A stretch of DNA of 64,000 nt from Nemophila menziesii (taxonomy: Eukaryota > Streptophyta > Magnoliopsida > Boraginales > Hydrophyllaceae), in the NCBI GenBank assembly GCA_029959085.1, contig JARWIR010000035.1:4880501-4944500 (forward strand), written 5' to 3'. Positions 25,410-38,684 of the stretch are shown here, piece by piece (within the stretch, counting starts at the first letter, position 1; each line of letters begins with the position of its first letter). Below the pieces are notes generated by a model. It did no database searches and was not told the DNA's origin. It worked only from the letters and a program-made list of their open reading frames with translations. Both the position numbers and the translations under genes were made by a program.

Positions 25410-26766
25410 ATGATGGGTACTTTTAGACGGATCTCCCATGTTTATCAAGAACATGTTTATTTTCAAGAACATTCACTCATTTGGAGTCTATGTAATTTTT
25501 CACAAGGTATATTTTGTTATTATGAACAATTATTATATAATAATAAAAGAAAACCAAAAATGATAACAAAATTCTGCAGAAAAAGAGTACAAAAATAGAA
25601 GTTCAAATCCATATAAATTTTTGGAATCAGGAATTCTATTTTTTATTTGTTTTCTTTTGCTGTAATCTTAATTGAATGCTCAACTCCTCCTTTCACTTAT
25701 ATATTGATTAAATATAATTATACTAAATCTAGCTTAACATATTTTTTTCTCGTGACAACAACCCAATATCTTATGCAATAAAAAAGAATTTGTAGAAGTT
25801 TCATGGCCTCTAAATGTTACTTGTTGAATTATAGAACCCTTATTGAAGCATAACACTATGACTATAATTATTGCAAATAATACTTAGGTAGCTTTGTTGG
25901 TGCAGGAATACACAAATTAAACCAAGATTTGAACAATAAATAAAAATATATTTTATTTTATTAGGTTATATTTTATGGATTCACATTATTTGCTTTCGAA
26001 GGTAACATTTAATTTTTATTATATTGAAATCTATTCAATTAACATAATTGAGATTCCAAAAACTTATGAAAAAGGTTAAACATGTGACGTTATATAATTT
26101 ACAATCCAATAATATGTAAATATTTTATCTATTTTTTATTGTTAAGACTTCATCATTTATCTATACAATTAGTAGAGAGTTATTTGATTTACAGGAAAAA
26201 GAACGTTGGTCATGTCATTTCAATAAAATAGAAAAAGTGAATGCATTATAAGAAATACAAGATTGGCAAGAAAGGTATTAACACCATGCCTCGATTTTAT
26301 GCATTTTAGTTTCCTTCTACATTCATGGCCTATATAGTTAATCCATTAGCTGTATCACATAGGTGCTAATAAAAAATGGGTAATATATATTAATTATTTA
26401 AGTAGTGTGTCTTTTATGTTTTTACCAAAATGACCTTAGTTTTGTTGTCTTAAATGTTTCTAGAATATGTGAATTAATTTATCTAATATTTTTTCTCAAG
26501 ATTAAGCACAAAAGATCATCTATGAAAATATAAATTTAGATTTAGATAATATTTCAACTAATACAATGAAGTTTAAATAAAAATGTTGATGAGTTTGAAT
26601 AACTATTTGGATGTGATCATTATTAAGAAATTATATTCATTTAACTTATAAATATTTATGTTGAATTTATTTGAATTATAATTTTTTGAATACACTATGA
26701 AATTCAGTCTATAGACAACGTATACTCAAAATATTCTGAGGTGGATAATTAAAATGTTCATGTTAG

Positions 26767-27020
26767 GTACAAGCCTCTAGTGGGTGCTGGTCTTGCTTAT
26801 GCTGCAAAGCGTTCGTCTTCTCCATAATGCGGGTAATCTTTTTTATATATAATTACAATTGACTTAGCATAATTAATTAACTCTATATTAATTTTTAAAT
26901 ATTTGGGCTGCAATATTTGATAGATTGTCTCTAGCTACATTGCTCGGTCTAGGTACAGTAGAAACAATCAAAACAATCAGTAATCACGTCACGAACACCA
27001 TCTAGCATATCAAGGTGTCA
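26767..27020 (+). pseudogene. HD-Zip IV pseudogene fragment, R5 (type C)
   Basis: It shares the 29-bp and large internal type C deletions. It has an additional loss near 26895, where 'tattaatttttattcttttcggggtaaatatt' is reduced to 'tattaatttttaaatatt'. The C-terminal piece reads VETIKTISNHVTNTI and then TAG. 'gctgcaaagc' replaces 'ggtgcaaagc' in exon A, changing the AYGAK Gly. It is non-coding in any useful sense. Confidence 0.8.
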
Positions 27021-28459
27021 TGGATTTTAGACCTCCTCTAATATTTCATTTAACTGGCCAAAGGGTCACCCTATAAAGATCGCACCGCTGCAGGCGTCAC
27101 CAGCAACACCACACAAGACCGCCACCTTGGGTTTACCCATAAAGTGGCCAATGGGGCACCCAGAAAGGTTGCACAACCAGCTCCACCAGCTCCACCAACT
27201 CCACCAACTCCACCATCACCAGCACCACCATCAACAACAACACAACACAAGGCTTCCGATAAGGGTTTTATTTTATTTTATTTCGTAGAAACTTTTAAAT
27301 TTAATTTACTGAGCTACTTTTTTTAACCTTTTATACAGTTGATAATTGCAAAATATCAAATTTACTAGAATGTATAGTTCGTTGAATTTACGTATTATAT
27401 TTTAATTACAAAATTTTCTAATTCAATTTAATTTTAAACTAATACAAGTGAAATTATTTGTGTCTTGTTTGAATGATATGAATTTTATGGCTCTTGTGAT
27501 AGATTTACGTGCATCATTAGGACTTTATCTGAGCATTGTGACACGTGACTATCTAATAGAAACAATATGGATAAGAGCTAATTACTTTATTTATTTAAAT
27601 TTGGTCAGAGAAAAGGTATTAAATTAATTTAAATTTGAAAAATGTTATGTAAAATTAGATACATGCAAATAAATAGGACATGAAATAAATTGCAAGTCAT
27701 ATAAATTGTGATTGTCGTAGTAGATTTAACAAAGGGCTACAAGTCTTTCGAAATATTTTAGAATAACATTACAGGAGACACTATTAATAACTTTTGCACT
27801 AGGTGTTATAGATAAATTGGGTGCTTGTGAAGTAAGGTGAATATTAATGTTGTATGGTTTTTTATGAGTTAAATAATTTGTTTTTAGAATATTTTGTCTT
27901 TAGTTATAGATGAAGCCTGTAAATAACTTTGTTGTACAAAACCAAATGATGGATGATCTAATTCAAAGGACGTGTATTGTATTTTAATTAATTTTTGACA
28001 ATAATTAAAAAATGGATGCGAAATCCAAAAATATGACATTAACTCATCAGTGTAGACCATAGGGACTATAGGAGGCCACAATGAATAATAGACATATTTA
28101 AATATTTGGAACAGAAGGGATTAACTTATAAAAGTTTAACGAATTCGAGGAAATTTACAGGGATTAATGATGTTTTAAATATTTGGAACGTAAATTATCA
28201 AATTGCTGAAATTTACTAAATTATAGCTTATTACATTTTCCAGTAATTTATGCTTTTTAAGGTATCTCCTACTTCAAAACTGGAGTAAGACCCAAATCAT
28301 ATATTGAATGGTCCAATATTCACATTACAATTAATAATTATAATAACAAAAATACATGTAATTAGATTAATTAGATAGTTACTTTTGCAAGTTAAAAACA
28401 TGGAGTATGTGTCTTAATAGTATTGAACTATCATATATTAGATGAATGAATTTTCCTCA

Positions 28460-28530
28460 AAGGGTAAGACTTCCATCCAATATTATTTGGGTAGGATCAT
28501 CCAATATTGGATGGAAGAATTTTCCTTCCT
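28460..28530 (+). repeat. Small foldback (MITE-like or template-switch) insertion in R5 tail
   Basis: Other units read 'gaattttcctcaaaactattatttgag' here, but R5 has about 70 extra bases. They contain a perfect 15-bp inverted repeat, CTTCCATCCAATATT (28470-28484) and AATATTGGATGGAAG (28503-28517), around an 18-base loop. 'ttttcct' and 'cctcaaa' recur on both sides, like a target duplication. The right arm resembles the local 'atattagatgaatgaattttcctc', so a replication template switch is an alternative to a transposon. Confidence 0.6.
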
Positions 28531-29136
28531 CAAAACTAATATTTGAGTTAAATATACACTTACATTCAATTCCTAAATTTTTCAAAACAGAAAGATGATG
28601 AAAGATGGTCATAGAAAAATATGAGAAATTTTATTCAAACCATACACTATTTACATCGATCAAATTTTTTTATTTGAATTTCAAACAAAAAACAACTTAT
28701 ACTTTAAGTAAAACATTTTATACAATATTGTATCCAGTAAATCTATTATATACATGCAATCTACTACTTCCAACAAATAAATTTTGTACATGACATAATA
28801 TTATGGTGTGACAAAAAAATTAGACTGAGACAAAGACTTACTCTATGATTAGTGACACTCAACAAATAACCAAAAATGATAAGACAAATATCATGTGACC
28901 ATGATATTGACTCATTATGTAACTATTGTAACACTAAAATAGATGATAGAGATCACATATTTTAGAAATGCAATGTTACCATAGTGATTATTAGATGTTT
29001 CTATATTATTTAATAATAGCTAGTAGTATCGTATTAGGGATTGAACAATTTTCTTAGAAATTAATCAATAGTTAGATTATATATGAATTTTAAAAATGAT
29101 TAGTGTCCATTCATATTTTTTTCTACAAACAAAATC

Positions 29137-29449
29137 GGGGCCTAATCTTAAGGCCAAGTCAATTTGGGCTTTTATAGTGTTCATATTGGTCTAAGTGCGG
29201 GTCTTAGTCAGTGGGCTGGGCCTTTTCAGCTAAGCAGGGTGTAGGTTAAAATTGAAAAGAAAAAAACCTTTGCTTACTCCCTAACTTTCACGCCGCAAAA
29301 CTTTTACATAGAAAAATTTTGATTGAAGAAACAAGACCAGAGGTAAAGAAGAAAATTTTCAAATAAATCTTATTTCTAAACCATATAAAAAGTGTAATCA
29401 GTTTCTTTTTTACAATTTACAATATCTTTATATTTTTTTGAAGATTATA
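29137..29449 (+). promoter_or_regulatory. Promoter-like head of R6
   Basis: All three Site II motifs are intact, including TGGGCTGGGCC at 29212-29222, with the TATA-like box kept. This head lies upstream of the best preserved pseudogene of the window. The ATG at 29450 opens only a short disrupted frame. Confidence 0.5.
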
Positions 29450-30784
29450 ATGATGGGTACTTTTAGACTATGTTTCTTTTCAAGAACATTCACTCATTTG
29501 GAGTCTATGTAATTTTTCACAAGGTATATTTTGTTATTATGAACAATTATTATATAATAATAAAAGAAAACAAAAAATGATAACAAAATTCTGCAAAAAA
29601 AGAATACAAAAATAGAAGTTCAAATCCATATAGATTTTTGGAATCCGGAATTCTATTTTTTATTTGTTTTCATTTTCTGTAATCTTAATTGAATCCTTAA
29701 CTCCTCCTTTCACTTATATATTGATTAAATATAATTATACTAAATCTAGCTTAACATATTTTTGTTTTGTGACAACAACCCAATGTCTTATGCAATAAAA
29801 AAGAATTTGTAGAAGTTTCATGGCCTCTAAATGTTACTTGTTGAATTATAGAACCCTTATTGAAGCATAACACTATGACTATAATTATTGCAAATAATAC
29901 TTAGGTAGCTTTGTTGGTGCCAGAATACACAAATTAAACCTAGATTTGAACAATAAATAAAAATAAAGTTTATTTTATTAGGTTATATTTTATGGATTCA
30001 CATTATTTGCTTTTGAAGGTAGCATTTACTTTTTATTATTTTGAAATCTATTCAATTAACATAATTGAGATTCCAAAAACTTATGAAAAAGGTTAAACAT
30101 GTGACGTTATATAATTTACAATTCAATAATTTGTAAATATTTTATCTATTTTTAATTGTTAAGACTTCATCATTTATCTATACAATTAGTAGAGAGTTAT
30201 TTGATTTACAGGAAAAAGAAAGTTGGTCATGTCATTTCAATAAAATAGAAAAGGTGAATGCATTATAAAAAATACAAGATCGGCAAGAAAGGTATTAACA
30301 CCATGCCTCAAGTTTATGCATTTTAGTTTCCTTCTACATTCATGGCCTATATAGTTAATCCATTAGCTGTATCACATAGGTGCTAATAAACAAAAGGGTA
30401 ATATATATTAATTATTTAAGTAGTGTGTCTTTTATGTTTTACCAAAATGACCTAAGTTTTGTTGTCTTAAATGTTTCTAGAATATGTGAATCGATTTATC
30501 TAATATTTTTTCTCAAGATTAAGCACAAAAGATCATCTATGAAAATATAAATTTAGATTTAGATATGATTTCAACTAATACAATGAAGTTTAAATAAAAA
30601 TGTTGATGAGTTTGAATAAACATTTGGATGTGATCATTATTAAGAAAATGTATTCATTTAACTTATAAATATTTATGTTGAATTTTATTTGAATTATAAT
30701 TTTTTGAATACACTCTGAAATTCAGTCTATAGACAACGTATACTCAAAATATTATGAGGTGGATAATTAAAATGTTCATGTTAG

Positions 30785-31789
30785 GTACAAGCTTCTAGTG
30801 GGTGCTGGTCTTGCTTATGGTGCAAAGCGTTGGGTTTATACCCTTTACCAGCAATGTGTTCGTCTTCTCCATAATGCGGGTAATCTTTTTTATAAATAAT
30901 TACAATTGACTTAGCATAATTAATTAACTCTATATTAGTTTTTATTCTTTTTGGGGTAAATAGTGATGACAGGTCTATATGCAATTTAAAAGAGCTTGGT
31001 GAAGGTGGCAGAAAGAATTTTTATGGTTTTTGGTGGTGGAGTAAGAGCTACATTTACACATCCATGGACAACAATAACCGAAAAAGGGGCGTCAATTTAT
31101 ATAAGGGTGACCAAGAAGAAGGTAAATGAACCGGAAATGCCTTCCGGGATTGTTCTTAATGCTGCAGCTTCTTTATGGCTTCCATTGCCACAACGAAGAA
31201 TCTTTGACTTCGTTAATGATAATACACGTCCCCACGAGGTACTACTCACAACTTTCACTTCCCTCAATAGTTTCATAAAAATTATACTTATAATTTATAG
31301 GGACTTAACGTGCAATTACTTTTTACATTAATTGCAGTCCGTCGATTTCTCGAGTGATAGTAATGTTACAGAAATCTATCATGTGGTGAATGAGAGCAGC
31401 CCGAGAAACCGTGTGTCAGTGTTCCATGTGAATGTAAGTTTTTTAATTATCTCTTTTTTGTAGTTGAATCTTATTAGTTCAATAATATATTGAATGTCGT
31501 TTAAAAACATGACAGAGTAACATGCTAATCCTATAAGAAACCCGCATAGATCTAATTGCATAATCTTTTTCTTTGGGTACGCTATTTTGCTATTGGTGGA
31601 GATTCGTATTATGTTTCTCTATTCGCTAAGGGATTTCTATCCTTCCGGACGGACATGAGGATCATGTTGGTGGAAACAGTGGGTCCCTTATATTTGATAG
31701 ATTTGTCTCCAACTACATTGCTAGGTCTAGGCCCAGTAGAAAAATCAAAACAATCAGTAATCATGTCACGAACACCATCGAGCATATAA
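30785..31789 (+). pseudogene. HD-Zip IV START-end/HD-SAD pseudogene, R6 (type B, best preserved)
   Basis: Exon A (30785-30879) encodes GAGLAYGAKRWVYTLYQQCV without a stop. Exon B (30993-31238, 82 codons) is open from LVKVAERIFMVF through RVTKKKVNEPEMPSGIVL to AASLWLPLPQRRIFDFV. The 99-bp intron (31239-31337) has GTACTA...TTGCAG ends and phase 0. Exon C (31338-31433, 32 codons) is open and ends at FHVN/GTAAGT. Exons B+C would join to 114 uninterrupted codons. Exon D (31556-31789) has GGDSYYVSLFAKGFLSF and a shifted C-terminus. About 35-40 residues between C and D are missing, the A-to-B junction is out of frame, and the homeodomain, zipper and START core are absent. A small START-associated protein is conceivable but unlikely. 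Confidence 0.87.
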
Positions 31790-33905
31790 AATTGTTTTGG
31801 TTGTTATACAACATATGATCAGTGTCCTACAAAAGTTTTCCCTTTGCAAGGCAGCACCAGCTCCACCATCACAACAAAAGACCACCTCCTCAAATTTTTC
31901 CTTTAATAAGCCAAAGGGTCACCCTATAAAGATTTCACCTCTGCGGGCATCACCAGCAATACCACAAAAGACCGCCATCTCGGGTTTACCCGAAAAGCTA
32001 CCAAGGGGCACCCCAGAAAGGTCGCCCCACCAGCTCCACTATCTCCACCATCAAAAGCACCACCAACAACAACAACATCACCGCCCAAGGCTCTATGTAA
32101 GGGTTTTATTTTATTTTATTTTTAAGAAACTTTGAAATTTTATTTACTTAGCTACTTTTGAACTATTTATGCCGTTGACAATTACGAATATCAAATTTAC
32201 TGAGAATGTATAGTTCAATGAATTTTCGTAACAAGGTGTGTTTATATTTCACTTACAAAATTTTATAATTCAATTTAATTTTAAATTAATTAAACTTGTA
32301 CAAGTGAAATCATTAGCATGATTTTAGAATTATCTAAATTTTATGGCTCTTGTGATAGATTGAAGTGCATCAATAGGACTTTATCTGAGCTTTGTGACAC
32401 GTGAGTACCTAATGGAATCAATCCGGATAAGAGGTAATTACTTTATTTATTTAAATTTGGTCGGAAAAATGTATTTAATTAATATATAATTGAAAAAAGT
32501 TATATAGAATGAGATACATTCAATTAAATAGAACATGAAATAAATTGCAGGTCATATAAATTATGATTGTCGCAGAAGATTTCACAAAGGGCTACAAGTC
32601 TTTAACAATTTTTCAAAATAACTTTACAAGAGGCACAGTTAATAACTTGTGTTCTAGGTGTTTTAGTTAAATTGGGTGCTTGTGAAGTAAGGTGAATAAT
32701 AATGTTATATGGTTTTCTTTTAGTTAAATAGTTTTTTTAGACTATTATCTTCTTTATTTATACATGAAGCCTGTAAATAACTTTTTTGTACAAAAACAAA
32801 GAATGGATGGTCTAATTTTAAAGGATGTGTATTGTATTTTAATTATTTTTTAACAATCATAAAAAATTGATGCGATTTCCCAAATTAGGACATTAACTCA
32901 TCAGTGTAGACCATGGGACTATAGGAGCCCACATTTACTAATAGACACATCTAAATATTTGGAATGGAAAGGATTAACTTATCGAAGTTTACCGAATTAG
33001 AGAAAATTTACAGGGATTAATGATGCTTTAAATATTTGGAACTCAAAATATCAAATTGCTGAAATTTGCTAAATTATAGTTGATTTTCCGGTAATTTATG
33101 CGTTTTAAAGTATCTCCTCCTTCAAAACTACAGTAAGACTTACATCATATATTGAATGATCCAATATTCACATTACATTTATTAATTTATAATAACAAAA
33201 TACATGTCATTAGATTAATTAGATAGTTACTTTTGCAAGTTAAATACATAGAGTATGTGTCTTACTAGTATTGAACCATCAAATATTAGATGAATGAATT
33301 TTCCTCAAAACTAAGATTTGAGTTAAATATACACTTACATTTATATACTAAATTTTTAAAAACAGAAAGATGATGAAAGACAGTCATAGAAAAATATGAC
33401 AACTTTTATTCAAACCATATACTAATTACATCGATCAAATTTTTTTATATTTCAAACTAAAAACAACTTATAATTTAAGTAAAACAATTTATACAATATT
33501 GTGTCCAACAAATCAATTATATACATTCAATCTACTGCGACCATGAAATAAATTTCGTATATGGCATAATATTATGTTGTAAAAAAAAATTAGACCGAGA
33601 CATAAATTTACTCTATGATTAGCTACACTCAACAAATAATCAAAAACGATAAGACAAATATCATGTGACCACAATATTGACTCATTATGTAACTATTGTA
33701 ACACTAAAATAGAGGATAGAGATCACATATTTAGTAAATTCAATGTTACCATAGTGATTATTAGATGTTTCTATATTATTTAATAGTAGCTAGTAATGTC
33801 ATATTAGGTATTGAACAATTTTCTAAGAATGAATTAATAGATGGGTTATATATGAATTTTAAAAATGAATAGTGTCCTTTCAAATTTTTTCTAAAAATAA
33901 AATCT

Positions 33906-34211
33906 GGGCCTAATCTTAAGGCCGAATCAATCTGGGCTTTTATAGTGTTCAGGCGGGTCTAAGTGGCCTTAGTTAGTGGGTTTAGCCTTTTCAGCTCGTA
34001 GAGTATAGGTTAAAAAGGAAAATAAAAAACCTTCGCTTACTCCATAACTTTCACGCATCAAAACCCTTTAATAGCAAAATATTGATTTAATAAAGAAGAC
34101 TAGAGGTAAAGAAGAAAACTTTCAAATCAAGCTTATTTCTAACCTCTAAAAATTGTAATCGATTTCTTTTTTAAAATTTATAATTTTTTTATATTTTTTC
34201 TGAAGATTATA
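33906..34211 (+). promoter_or_regulatory. Degenerate promoter-like head of R7
   Basis: It has the same erosion as R3 (TGGGTTTAGCC in place of TGGGCTGGGCC), although one TGGGCT near 33931 is kept. The ATG at 34212 opens 12 codons ending in the same TAA as in R3. Confidence 0.35.
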
Positions 34212-35555
34212 ATGATGGATACTTTTAGACAGATCTCCCATGCTTCTTAAGATTATGTTTTTTTTTCAAGAACATTCCCTCATTAGGAGTCTATGTAATT
34301 TGTCACAAGGTATGTTTCTTATAATGAACAATAATTATATAATAATGAATAAAACAAAAAATGATAACAAAATTAGGGAGAAAAAGTGTACAAAAATATA
34401 AGTCAAAATCGATATAGATTTTTCCAATCCGGAATTCTGTTTTCTATTTTTTTCATTCGATGTAGTCTTAATTGAAAATTCAACTCCTCCTTTCACTTAC
34501 ATATTGATTAAATATTATTATACTAAAACTGGCTCAACTTATTTTTCTGTTACATCAACCCAATGTCGTATTCAATAAAAAAATATGTAAAAGTTTCATG
34601 GCCTCTAAATGTTACTTGTTAAATTATATAACACTTATTAAAGAATAACACTATGACTATAGTTATTTCCAATAATACTTATGTAGCTTTGTCGGTGCAG
34701 GATACTCGAAGCCTAGATTTGAACAATAAATAAAAATTATAGTCTATTTCTTTGTTGATATCTTATATATTAACTTTATTTTCTTTTGAAGGTAGCATTT
34801 CCTTTTTATTGTTTCTAAATCTATTCACTTAACATAATTGAGATTCCAAACACTTATGAAAAATGTTAAACATATAAAGTTATATAATTTACAATCCATT
34901 AATTTGTAAATATTTTATCTATTTTTAATTGTTAAGACTTTATCATTTATCTATACTAAAAAAGAGAGTTATTTGATTTACTAGAAAAAGAAGGTTGGTC
35001 ATGTCATTTCAATAAAAAAAAAAAGGTGAATGCATAACAAGAAATACTAGTCTGACAACAAAGGTATTAACATTGTGCCTCAATTTTATGCATTTTAGTT
35101 TCTTTTTACATTCATGGACTATATAGTTAATCTGTTAGTATCACATAGGTGCCAATAAACAAAAGGGTGATATATTATTAATTATTTAAGTAGTGCTTCT
35201 TCTATGTTTTTACCAAAATAATCTTAGTTTTGTTGTCTTAAATGTTTTTAGGATATGTGGATCGATTTATCTAATATTTTTTCTCAAGATTAAGCACAAA
35301 AGATCATCTATGAAGATATAAATTTAGATTTAGATATAATTTCAACTAATACAATAAAGTTTAAATAATTGTTTTGATGGGTTTGAATAACCATTTTGAT
35401 GTGATCATTATTAAGAAAAATATACTTAGTTAACTTATAATTTTTATGCTGAATTTTATTTGAATTATAATTTTTTGATTACGCTCTGAAATTCAGTTTA
35501 TAGACAACATATATTCAAAATATTCTGAGGTGGATAATTAAAATATTCATGTTAG

Positions 35556-36375
35556 GTACAAGACTCTAATAGGTGGCGATCATGCTTATGGTGCAAAGCT
35601 TTGGGTTTATACCCTTTACCAGCAATGTGTCCGTCTTCTCCATAACGCGGGTAATATTTTTAATAAATAATTACAATTTATTTAGAATAACTAATTAACT
35701 CTTATATTCATTTTTATTTTTTTGGGTTAAATATTGATGGGAGGTCTATATGCAATCTAAAAATGCTTGGTAAAGGTGGTGGAAAGAATGTTTACGTTTT
35801 TGAGTGGTAGAGTAAGACCTTCTTTTACACATCCATGGATAATAATAACCGGAAAAGGGGCGTCAGATTATATAAGGGTCACCAAGAAGAAGGTAAATGA
35901 ACCAGAAATGCCTTTCGGGACTTTTTACATTAATTGCAGTCCGACGATTATAGAAATTTGTCATGTGGTGAATGGAAGCAATCCCAGAAACCTTGTGTCA
36001 GTGTTCCATGTGAATGTAAGTTTTTTAATTATCTTTTTTTTTGTAGTTGAATCTTATTAATTCGATCATATATTGAAAGTCGTTTAAAAACTTGACAAAG
36101 TAATATGCTAATCCAGCAAGAAACCCGCATAGATCTATTTGCATAATTTTTTTTTTGGGTACGCTATTTAGCTAGCGATGGAGATTCAGATTATGTTTAT
36201 ATTTTCGCTAAAGGATTTCTATCCTTCCGGACGGACGTAAGGACTACAATATTTGATAGATTTGTCTCCAGCTACATTGCTCGGTCTAGGCCAAGTAGAA
36301 ACAACCAAAACAATCCGTAATCACGTCATGAACACCATCTAGAATATCAAGATGTCATGGCTTTTAGACTACATA
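35556..36375 (+). pseudogene. HD-Zip IV pseudogene, R7 (type A, exon B-C fused)
   Basis: Exon A (35556-35650) keeps its TTAG acceptor and open frame (WVYTLYQQCV). Exon B starts near 35764 and has the R3-type deletion. The frame therefore runs LVKVVERMFTF...RVTKKKVNEPEMPFGTF into the old intron end (TTAATTGCAG) and exon C (ICHVVNG...SVFHVN) up to GTAAGT at 36016. The open frame extends to 36060. Exon D (about 36155-36375) contains DGDSDYVYIFAKGFLSF and the VETTKTI end. The first Arg of the NHV region and the final stop differ from R3. Confidence 0.82.
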
Positions 36376-38370
36376 TGGTCACTGCCCTACAAAAGTTTTC
36401 CCTTTGCAGGTAGTACCAGCCCCACCACCCCAACCAAAGACCACCTCCTCGAATAATTCCTTAAAAAGGCCAAAGGGTCACCCTATAAAGATCGCACCGC
36501 TGCAGGCGTCACCAGCAACACCACACAAGACCGCCACCTCAGGTTTACCCATAAAGTGGCCAAGGGGGCACCTAGAAAGGTTGCCCCACCAGTTCCATCA
36601 ACTCCACCATCACGAACACCACCAGCAACAAAAACACAACACAACGCTTCAGATAAGGATTTTATTTTATTTTATTTTATATAAACTTGTAAATTTAATT
36701 TACTGAGCTACTTTTTTTAACTTTTTATGCAATTTATAATTGCAAATTATCAAATTTACTAGAATGAATAGTTCAATGCATTTACTTATTATATGTTAAT
36801 TAAAAATATTTCTAATTCAATTTAATTTTAAACTAATTAAACTAATACAAGTGAAATCATTTGCGTGTTGTTACGTGACTATCTAATAGAAACAATCTGG
36901 ATAAGAGCTAATTACTTTATTTATTTAAATTTGGTCAGAAAAAAGGTATTTAATTAATTTAAAACTGAAAAATGTTATTTAAAATGAGATACATGCAAAT
37001 AAATAGAACATGAAATAAATTGTGATTGTCTCAGTAGATTTAACAAAGGGCTACAATTCTTTCAAACTATTTTAGAAACACTTTACAGGAGACACTATTA
37101 GTTACTTTTGCACTAGGTTATATAGATAAATTGGGTGCTTGTGAAGTAAGGTGAATAGTAATGTTGTATGTTTTTTTGAGTTACATAATTTGTTTTTAGA
37201 CTATTTTGTCTTTAGTTATAGATAAAGCCTGTAAATAACTTTGTTGTACAAAAACAAAGGACTGCTAATCTAATTCAAATGATGTGTATTGTATTTTAAT
37301 TATTTTTTGACAATAATTAAAAAATGAATGCGAATTACAAAAATATGACATTAACTCATCTGTATAGACCACAGGGACTATAGGAGGCCACATTGAATAA
37401 TAGTCACATTTAAATATTTGGAATGGAAGTGATTAACTTATCAAAGTTTAACAAATTAGAGGAAATTTATAGGTATTAATGATGTTTTAAATATTGGGAA
37501 CGCAAATTATCAAATTGCTAAAATTTGCTAAATTATAACTGATTTTCTAGTAATTTATGCTTTTTAAGGTATCTCCTCCTTCAAAACTAGAGTACGACTT
37601 ACATCATATATTTAATGGTCCAATATTCACATTACATTTATTAATTATAATAACAAAATACATGTCATTAGATTAATTAGATAGTTACTTTTGCAAGTTA
37701 AAAACATAGAGTATATGTCTTAATAGTATTGAACTATCAAATATTAGATGAATGAATTTTCCTCAAAACTATTATTTGAGTTAAATATACACTTGCATTC
37801 AATTCCTATATTTTTCAAAACAGAAAGATGATGAAAGATGGTCATAGAAAAATATGAGAAATTTTATTAAAACCATACACTATTTACATCGATCAAATTT
37901 TTTTATTTGAATTTCAAACTAAAAACAACTTATACTTTAAGTAAAACATTTTATACAATATTGTGTCCAACAAATCTATTATATACATGCAATCTACTGT
38001 GGCCAACAAATAAATTTTGTACATGGCATAATATTATGGTCTGACAATAAAATTAGACCGAGATATAGACTTACTCTGTGATTAGCTACACTCGACAAAT
38101 AACCAAAAAAGATAAGACAAATATCATGTGACCACAATATTGACTAGTTATGTAACTATTGTAACACTAAGATAGATGATAAAGATCATATATTTTGGAA
38201 ATGCAATGTTACCATAGTGATTATTAGATGTTTCTATATTATTTAATAGTAGCTAGTAGTGTCATATTAGGGATTGAACAATTTTCTAAAAAAATTAATC
38301 AATAGATAGGTTATATATGAATTTTAAAAATGAATAATGTCCACCATATTTTTTTCTAAAAACAAAATCG

Positions 38371-38684
38371 GGGGCCTAATCTTAAGGCCAAGTCAATTTG
38401 GGCTTTTATAGTGTTCATGTTGGTCTAAGTGCGGGTCTTAGTCAGTGGGCTGGGCCTTTTCAGCTAAGCATGGTGTAGGTTAAAATGGAAAAGAAAAAAA
38501 CCTTCACTTACTCCCTAACTTTCACGCCACAAAACACTTCCATAGCAAAAAATATTGATTGAAGAAAGAAGACCAGAGTAAAGAAGAAACTTTCAAATCA
38601 AGCTTATTTCTAAACCATATAAAAAGTTTAATAAGTTTCTTTTTTACAATTTACAATTTCTTTATATTTTCTTTGATGATTATA
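38371..38684 (+). promoter_or_regulatory. Promoter-like head of R8
   Basis: GGGGGCCTAATC (as in R4) and TGGGCTGGGCC (38446-38456) are intact. The ATG at 38685 opens MMDTVSRISHVYQDYVSIQ and then TAA at 38742-38744, half the usual length. Confidence 0.45.

Larger units (their letters stand above)
25097..29136 (+). repeat. Unit R5 (type C)
   Basis: Head 25097-25409, extended short ORF 25410-25598, AT-rich spacer to 26766, pseudogene 26767-27020. The CCA block is about 27060-27262, with extra 'ccaccagctccaccaactccacc' copies. The tail runs to 29136 with a G-box at 27542-27547 and a unit-specific foldback insertion near 28460-28530. Confidence 0.9.
29137..33905 (+). repeat. Unit R6 (type B)
   Basis: Head 29137-29449. 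The short ORF after it is disrupted: a deletion near 29468 joins 'ttttagac' to 'tatgtttc'. AT-rich spacer follows to 30784, then the pseudogene 30785-31789, the CCA block about 31850-32110 after CTTTGCAAG, and a B-type tail to 33905 with G-box 32398-32403. R6 pairs with R2 in tail variants. Confidence 0.9.
33906..38370 (+). repeat. Unit R7 (type A)
   Basis: Head 33906-34211, truncated ORF 34212-34250, AT-rich spacer to 35555, pseudogene 35556-36375. The CCA block 36410-36665 follows TTTTCCCTTTGCAG and the tail runs to 38370. It shares with R3 the G-box-removing deletion (near 36870) and the exon B-C fusion. R3 and R7 are therefore copies of one already altered unit. Confidence 0.9.

Noticed and set aside
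30781..30984. Minus-strand ORF containing FTPKRIKTNIELINYAKS
   Set aside because: Antisense of exon A and the following intron of the HD-Zip IV remnant; appears and disappears with unrelated indels.
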